Assembly (NCBI GenBank): GCA_964437145.1
Contig: CAYTFW010000042.1
Coordinates: 1 to 37,688 of the forward strand
Origin: JAFAZJ01 sp964437145
GTDB taxonomy: Bacteria > Pseudomonadota > Alphaproteobacteria > Reyranellales > Reyranellaceae
Direction of reading: 5' to 3'
DNA: 37,688 nt
Below the pieces are notes generated by a model. It saw only the letters and a program-made list of their open reading frames with translations, was not told the origin of the DNA and searched no databases. The position numbers were made by a program, and so were the translations under genes. This document shows, piece by piece, positions 33,333 to 37,688 of this stretch; the stretch's first letter is position 1, and every line of letters begins with the position of its first letter.

Positions 33333-33725
33333 ATGTCGCTCGCCCTGGGACCCATCGGACAGATCGCCCGCGCCGTCGCCGACGTCGACCGAGCCGAGGC
33401 CTTCTATGGCGGCGTGCTGGGCCTGCGGAAGCTTTTCCGATTCGGCGATCTGTGCTTCTTCGATTGCGCCGGCGTGCGGCTGATGATCGAGAAGACCCCG
33501 GCGTCCAAGGCTCCAGGCGAGAGCGTTCTTTACTTCCGCGTCGCCGACATCGCGCTGGCGTTCAAGGAGCTCTCGGCGCGCGGCGTGGTCTTCGACGACA
33601 AGCCACATCTCATCGCGAAGATGGACGACCACGATCTGTGGATGACGTTTTTTCGTGATCCTGACGGCCACATCCTGTCGCTGATGCAGGAGGCGCCCAA
33701 GGGCTATCAGCCGCCCGCAGCCTAG
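33333..33725 (+). CDS. VOC (glyoxalase/dioxygenase fold) family protein
   Basis: 130 residues with the two beta-alpha-beta-beta-beta modules of a VOC domain: IGQIARAVADVDRAEAFYGGVLGL (first), then YFRVADIALAFKELSARGV and DPDGHILSLMQE (second). The first metal His is replaced by Gln (Q10 region), while H and E are kept in GHILSLMQE, so metal binding is partial or different. Functions range from glyoxalase to extradiol dioxygenase or drug binding; none can be chosen. GGAG precedes the ATG. Its TAG is immediately followed by the stop of the opposite-strand redoxin gene. Confidence 0.83.
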   Translation: MSLALGPIGQIARAVADVDRAEAFYGGVLGLRKLFRFGDLCFFDCAGVRLMIEKTPASKAPGESVLYFRVADIALAFKELSARGVVFDDKPHLIAKMDDHDLWMTFFRDPDGHILSLMQEAPKGYQPPAA

Positions 33726-34334
33726 CTACACGTACTTGATCGGGCAGCCATAAGGCCGGGTCAGCGGTCGCTCGACCGGGCGGCCGGCGATCACCGCGCG
33801 CAGCGCGTCGCGCGCGAAGGGTTCGGCCTGGGCGAGATCCTCGATTTTCGTCGAGGCGATGCTGTCCATGCCGCCGGCGTAGGCGAGCTTGCCGCCGCGA
33901 TCGACGATGAAGATGTGCGGCGTGTTGCGCGCGCCGAAGGCCCGCGCCAGCGACGTGTCGTGATCGAGCAGGATGGCGTTGGCCTTCGACCGGCGCTGCT
34001 CGGCGACGAACTCGGCTTCGAGATCCGATATGTGCCCCACGGCGTCGGGCGGGTCGGAGAATACGGTGAGCCAGACGCCATCGGCCTCCCGGGCCTCTTG
34101 TTGCAGCGCCTGCATCGAGCCGGCCATGTAGTGCTTGCCGGCGAAGGGGCAGAGCGGGTTGCTCCACTCCAGCACGACGACTCGGCCGCCGAGCGCCGAC
34201 AGCCGTACGCGCGCGCCGTTGATGTCGGGACGGTCGAAATCCGGCGCCTTCTCGCCGATCACAGCCGCGGACCACGCCGGCGCGGCGATGGCGCAACCAA
34301 GGCCGGCGAAGAGCAGGAAGCGGCGGCTCAACAT
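33726..34334 (-). CDS. Exported redoxin (thioredoxin-fold, peroxiredoxin-like)
   Basis: 202 residues: signal peptide (1-23, ending AWSA) and a peroxiredoxin/thioredoxin fold with APDF near the start of the domain. The active-site motif reads NPLCPFAGKHY with one Cys (C62), and a second conserved Cys near the end is in RPYGCPIKY (C197), matching a redoxin subgroup annotated in many alphaproteobacteria. Thiol peroxidase or disulfide chemistry in the periplasm is plausible. Stop-to-stop contact with the VOC gene. Confidence 0.85.
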   Translation of the reverse strand: MLSRRFLLFAGLGCAIAAPAWSAAVIGEKAPDFDRPDINGARVRLSALGGRVVVLEWSNPLCPFAGKHYMAGSMQALQQEAREADGVWLTVFSDPPDAVGHISDLEAEFVAEQRRSKANAILLDHDTSLARAFGARNTPHIFIVDRGGKLAYAGGMDSIASTKIEDLAQAEPFARDALRAVIAGRPVERPLTRPYGCPIKYV

Positions 34335-34352
34335 CCGTTAATAATGCGCTGA

Positions 34353-34700
34353 TCAGCGAGCGGCGACCACCATGATCTCGACCTTCATGTCGGGGTCGTT
34401 GAGACGCGCTTGCACCGTGGCGCGGGCCGGCGTCTGGCCGGGTACCACCCAGGCGTCCCATACGGCGTTCATGGCGGCGAAATCGCCAATGTCCTTCAGC
34501 CAGATCACCGCCGAGAGGATCTTGGTCTTGTCGGTATTGCCGCGCTTGAGCAGGGCGTCGATCTCGGCCAGCGCCTGCTTCACCTGCCCGGTGATATCCA
34601 GCGACGTGTCTTCCGGGATCATGCCCGAGAGATAGACGCGATCGTCGTAGATCACCGCCTCGGCCAGGCGCGGGCCGGGATCGATCCGGGTGATGCTCAT
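34353..34700 (-). CDS. RidA/YjgF-family protein
   Basis: 115 residues, the length of a RidA trimer subunit. Conserved residues include the Arg in ARATVQARL and the EI-x-V end strand. RidA deaminates reactive enamine/imine intermediates such as 2-aminoacrylate made by PLP enzymes. Its ATG shares an A with the prfC stop (TGATG), so the two are translationally coupled, an unusual partnership. RidA subgroups without the catalytic Arg exist; here it is kept. No upstream ribosome-binding site of its own is clear. Confidence 0.9.
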   Translation of the reverse strand: MSITRIDPGPRLAEAVIYDDRVYLSGMIPEDTSLDITGQVKQALAEIDALLKRGNTDKTKILSAVIWLKDIGDFAAMNAVWDAWVVPGQTPARATVQARLNDPDMKVEIMVVAAR

Positions 34701-36313
34701 CAGTGCCGCTCCCGCGTCTCGGCGAAGCGCACGGCGGGGAAGCGCTCGCGAATGGTGTTGAGCTCCCAGGCGTTGCGCGCGAGATAGACCGGCGCGCCGT
34801 CGCGATCCTCGGCCATCGCGGCGCGCTGGGCCTCCATGAAGCGGTCGAGGTCGGTCTTGCTGTCGGCCGAGATCCAGCGCGCGGTCTCGAACGGCGCCTG
34901 CTCGAGCGCGATCTTCACCTGGTACTCGGTCTCGACCCGGGTCTGCAGCACGTCGAGCTGCAGCGCGCCGACCACGCCCACGATCCAGTCGCCGCCGATG
35001 ACGCGGCGGAAAACCTGGGTGACGCCTTCCTCCGACAGATCCTCCAGCGCGCGTCTGAGCTGCTTGGACTTCATCGGATCTTCCAGCCGTACGCGCCGCA
35101 GCATTTCAGGGGCGAAGTTCGGAATGCCGGTGATCCGCAGCTCCTCGCCCTCGGTCAGCGTGTCGCCGACCCGCAGGGTGCCGTGGTTGGGCACGCCGAT
35201 GATGTCGCCGGGCCACGCCTCGTCGACGATCTCGCGGTCGCGGGCGAAGAACAGGATCGGGCTGCCGATGGTGATAGTCTTGCCGGTGCCGACCTGCTTG
35301 AGCTTCATGCCGCGCTGGAAACGGCCGGCGCACAGCCGCATGAACGCCACCCGGTCGCGGTGGTTGGGGTCCATGTTGGCCTGCACCTTGAACACGAAGC
35401 CCGCGACCTTGCCCTCGGTCGGCTCGATCGGCCTGGGCGTGGCCGGCTGCGGGCGCGGCGAGGGCGCGTAGGCGGCCAGCGCGTCGAGGATCTCGCGCAC
35501 GCCGAAATTGTTGTAAGCGCTGCCGAAGAACACCGGCGTCAGGTGGCCCTCGAGATAGGCCTGGCGATCGAAGGTCGGGTAGCCCGCGCGCACCAGCTCG
35601 ACGTCGTCGTGCAGCTTGGCGTACTGCTCGGCCGGCAGCGCCTTCGCCAATTCAGGATCGTCGATGCCGGTGTATTCGACGGCGTCGGCGACCTTCTCGC
35701 GCGCCTGGGCCGAGAACATCAGCATGCGGTCGCGCAGCAGGTCGTAGGTGCCGCGGAAGGACTGGCCCGAGCCGGCCGGCCAGCTCATCGGCGTGACGTC
35801 GAGCGCGAGCGTCGAGGCGATCTCGTCGAGCAGCTCGAACGGATCCTTGCTCTCGCGGTCCATCTTGTTGACGAAGGTCAGGATCGGCACGTCGCGCAGG
35901 CGGCAGATCTCGAACAGCTTGCGGGTGCGCGCTTCGATACCCTTGGCGGCGTCGATCACCATGACGGCGGAATCGACGGCGGTCAGCGTGCGGTAGGTGT
36001 CCTCGCTGAAATCCTCGTGGCCCGGCGTGTCGAGCAGGTTGAAGATCGCGCCGCCGTACTCGAAGGTCATGACGGACGTCGTGACCGAGATGCCGCGCTG
36101 CTGCTCGATCTTCATCCAGTCCGAGCGCGCGCGCCTTGCCTCGCCGCGCGCCTTGACGGCGCCGGCGGCATGGATGGCGCCGCCGAACAGCAGCAGCTTT
36201 TCGGTCAGCGTGGTCTTGCCGGCGTCGGGGTGCGAGATGATCGCGAAGGTGCGGCGACGGGCGGCGGGATGGCCGGCCGGCGCGGACGCGGGCTGGGTTT
36301 CAGCGAGGGACAT
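34700..36313 (-). CDS. prfC: Peptide chain release factor 3
   Basis: 537 residues, slightly longer than Escherichia coli RF3 because of a Pro/Ala-rich N-terminal tail. GTPase motifs are intact: SHPDAGKTTLTEK (27-39), DTPGH (95-99) and NKMD (149-152). The C-terminal domains continue normally. RF3 recycles RF1/RF2 from the ribosome after termination. I chose ATG 36313 because the longer open frame upstream runs through the histidine kinase 3' end region. It overlaps RidA by TGATG and lies 34 bases after the kinase stop on the same strand. Confidence 0.95.
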   Translation of the reverse strand: MSLAETQPASAPAGHPAARRRTFAIISHPDAGKTTLTEKLLLFGGAIHAAGAVKARGEARRARSDWMKIEQQRGISVTTSVMTFEYGGAIFNLLDTPGHEDFSEDTYRTLTAVDSAVMVIDAAKGIEARTRKLFEICRLRDVPILTFVNKMDRESKDPFELLDEIASTLALDVTPMSWPAGSGQSFRGTYDLLRDRMLMFSAQAREKVADAVEYTGIDDPELAKALPAEQYAKLHDDVELVRAGYPTFDRQAYLEGHLTPVFFGSAYNNFGVREILDALAAYAPSPRPQPATPRPIEPTEGKVAGFVFKVQANMDPNHRDRVAFMRLCAGRFQRGMKLKQVGTGKTITIGSPILFFARDREIVDEAWPGDIIGVPNHGTLRVGDTLTEGEELRITGIPNFAPEMLRRVRLEDPMKSKQLRRALEDLSEEGVTQVFRRVIGGDWIVGVVGALQLDVLQTRVETEYQVKIALEQAPFETARWISADSKTDLDRFMEAQRAAMAEDRDGAPVYLARNAWELNTIRERFPAVRFAETRERH

Positions 36314-36347
36314 GGGCGGGCGGGGGTAGCGCGCCCATGCGGCAGGG

Positions 36348-37688
36348 TCAAGGCGTGGGAGCGCCGGCCAACCCAAGAACCGTGATCTCGAATTTGGTGC
36401 CGCCACCGCCCTCGGCCAGCCTTATGTCCCCGCCATAGGCCACCAGATTGGCGCGGGCGATGGGCAGGCCCAGGCCGGTGCCGCCGGTCTCGCGGGCGGT
36501 GGTGAAGAAGCGGTCGAAGACGCGGTCGCGGTTGCCGGACGAGATGCCTGGGCCGTCGTCGGCCACGCTCAGGCGGACCCGGCCATCGGCCACCGCCCAG
36601 CTGATGCGGACTGTCGCCTTCGGCCCGACGTGCTGGCGCACATTGTCGAGCAGCAGGGAGACGACCGAGGACAGGGTTTCGGCGTCGATCGCCACTGTGA
36701 CGGGCGAGCCGGTTTCGACCTGGATGGCGAGGCCCAGCTCGCGGTGCCGTTCGATCGTCACCGCCAGCGCCGCGCCGATCTCGCACCGCGCGTCGGTGCG
36801 CGGCGCCAGCGCGTCGGCATGGGCGAGATCGAGCAGACGCCGGGTGAGGCGGTCCAGCCGCTCGACATCCTCGGCCATGTTGTCGAGGAAACGTTGACGG
36901 TCCTCCGTCGGCATGGCCTCGAAATCCTCGCGCATCAGCTCGAGCGCGCCCTTCATCGAGGCCAGCGGCGTCTTGAACTCGTGGCCGACCTCGACGGTGA
37001 AGTCCCTGATGTAGTCGGCGCGGCGTTCCAGCGTGTCGGCCATGGTCTGCAGCGAGGCCGAGAGCTCGGCGACCTCGCGGGTGAAGCGATGCGGCAGCGG
37101 TGTGACGGCGCCGCGTTCGCCCGCCGCGACGCGGCGGGCCTGGGCGACCACGCGGGTCACCGGGCCGCTGATGGTGAAGGCCATGAAGCCCGCCATGCCG
37201 ACGCCGGCGGCCAGCATCAGCGCCAGCAGCGCCATCAGCTCGATGCGCTTGCCGTGCAACGCCTGGTCCAGCGTGCGCGGCGTGCGCAGCAGCAGGATCG
37301 CGCCCAGCACGCGACCGTTCTCGACCACCGGCACGACGGCGAAGACGCGCACACTGGCGCCGCGGCTGATCGACAGCGGCGATAGGAACTCCGGCTGCAC
37401 CGGCGGGCGGCGGCGCATCACCGATGTGGCGCGGCCTTCCAGCGCGCGGGCCACCTCGACCATGGCACCGAGCGCGCGACCCTCGTCCTCGCCGGTGCTG
37501 GTGGCCACCACGCCGCGATGGTCGAGGATACGGATGCCGGCCAATGTCTGGCGCTGCGCCTGCATCAGCACCGGCTTGATGTCGGCGCCGATACGGCGGG
37601 CCACGTCGTGCGGCTCGGCCTTTGGCATCTCCGCGGTGATGACCTCCGGCAGGATGGGATCGTCGGCGAGATCGAGGTTGGCCACGAT
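36348..37688 (-). CDS. Sensor histidine kinase (5' end outside window)
   Basis: About 447 residues are visible and the frame is open to the window edge. Order: a periplasmic sensor region (to about 148), one membrane helix (149-171), a HAMP domain (172-224), the phosphoacceptor H-box VGHEFKTPL (H235) and the ATPase boxes (LLLDNVRQH for N, DDGPG for G1, FDRFF, GTGLGLP for G2). An upstream helix must lie outside the window. The response regulator is expected beyond the right edge. The frame's first GTG at 37685 is probably an internal Val. The N-box has Asp-Asn-Val instead of the usual NAxKY context. Confidence 0.9.
   Translation of the reverse strand: MVANLDLADDPILPEVITAEMPKAEPHDVARRIGADIKPVLMQAQRQTLAGIRILDHRGVVATSTGEDEGRALGAMVEVARALEGRATSVMRRRPPVQPEFLSPLSISRGASVRVFAVVPVVENGRVLGAILLLRTPRTLDQALHGKRIELMALLALMLAAGVGMAGFMAFTISGPVTRVVAQARRVAAGERGAVTPLPHRFTREVAELSASLQTMADTLERRADYIRDFTVEVGHEFKTPLASMKGALELMREDFEAMPTEDRQRFLDNMAEDVERLDRLTRRLLDLAHADALAPRTDARCEIGAALAVTIERHRELGLAIQVETGSPVTVAIDAETLSSVVSLLLDNVRQHVGPKATVRISWAVADGRVRLSVADDGPGISSGNRDRVFDRFFTTARETGGTGLGLPIARANLVAYGGDIRLAEGGGGTKFEITVLGLAGAPTP

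Overview
The window is GC-rich (about two-thirds G+C by eye) and encodes bacterial chromosomal housekeeping and catabolic genes. An alphaproteobacterium is the best guess, possibly a Reyranella/Rhodospirillales-like soil or water organism. The reasons are a complete branched-chain amino-acid-type (Liv) ABC importer, a CaiB/BaiF racemase, a stand-alone molybdenum hydroxylase subunit, SMP-30 proteins, an intracellular PHA depolymerase with a Cys nucleophile, a DUF5939-type adenylate cyclase, and many short intergenic palindromes of the 'GTCATTCCGAGCGCAGCGAGG' type. The taxonomic call is inference; no rRNA or other marker is present.

Layout. 1-5.5 kb: the N-terminal part of an MFS transporter (running off the left edge), a TcuA-like FAD dehydrogenase, a 3-hydroxyisobutyrate dehydrogenase-like reductase, thioredoxin 2, a periplasmic TPR protein and an exported metallo-beta-lactamase-fold hydrolase. 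5.5-12.4 kb: an SDR, a class V aminotransferase facing away from the transporter, then livG-livF-livH-livM-livK with overlapping or tight junctions and a hairpin after livK. 12.4-13 kb: a gene-poor stretch ending in tRNA-Arg(CCT). 13-17.3 kb: a CoxL/XDH-type molybdenum subunit without its FAD and FeS partners, a carboxymuconolactone decarboxylase-like protein, a flavodoxin-fold quinone reductase, and an alpha/beta hydrolase with Cys in the nucleophile elbow. 17.4-24 kb: an adenylate cyclase with an N-terminal zinc ribbon, a Nudix protein with an interrupted Nudix box, a 46-residue lipoprotein fused operonically to a GT-B glycosyltransferase, and a minus-strand pair of a 12-blade beta-propeller and an MBL hydrolase sharing a TGATG junction. 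24-28.2 kb: acyl-CoA racemase, D-amino-acid-dehydrogenase-like flavoprotein, gluconolactonase-like lactonase and flavin reductase. 28.2-31.7 kb: an unusually AT-rich island with a small one-TM protein and terminators, then Sco, PHA depolymerase and an unrecognised acidic 214-aa protein. 31.7 kb to the end: rpe, a DUF3617 protein, a minimal K+ channel, a VOC protein, an exported redoxin, RidA overlapping prfC, and a sensor histidine kinase running off the right edge.

How it fits together. Much of the window looks like uptake and oxidation of small organic and amino acids (Liv importer, aminotransferase, SDR, FAD and NAD dehydrogenases, racemase, lactonase). No single complete pathway is visible. 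I found no CRISPR, phage, secretion or defence locus. The most unusual material is: the nested palindrome at 6.34-6.47 kb; the tandem 2x6-blade propeller coupled to an MBL enzyme; the micro-lipoprotein with a -10 box placed so that its message would be leaderless; the AT-rich island at 28.8-29.0 kb; and the orphan 214-aa protein.
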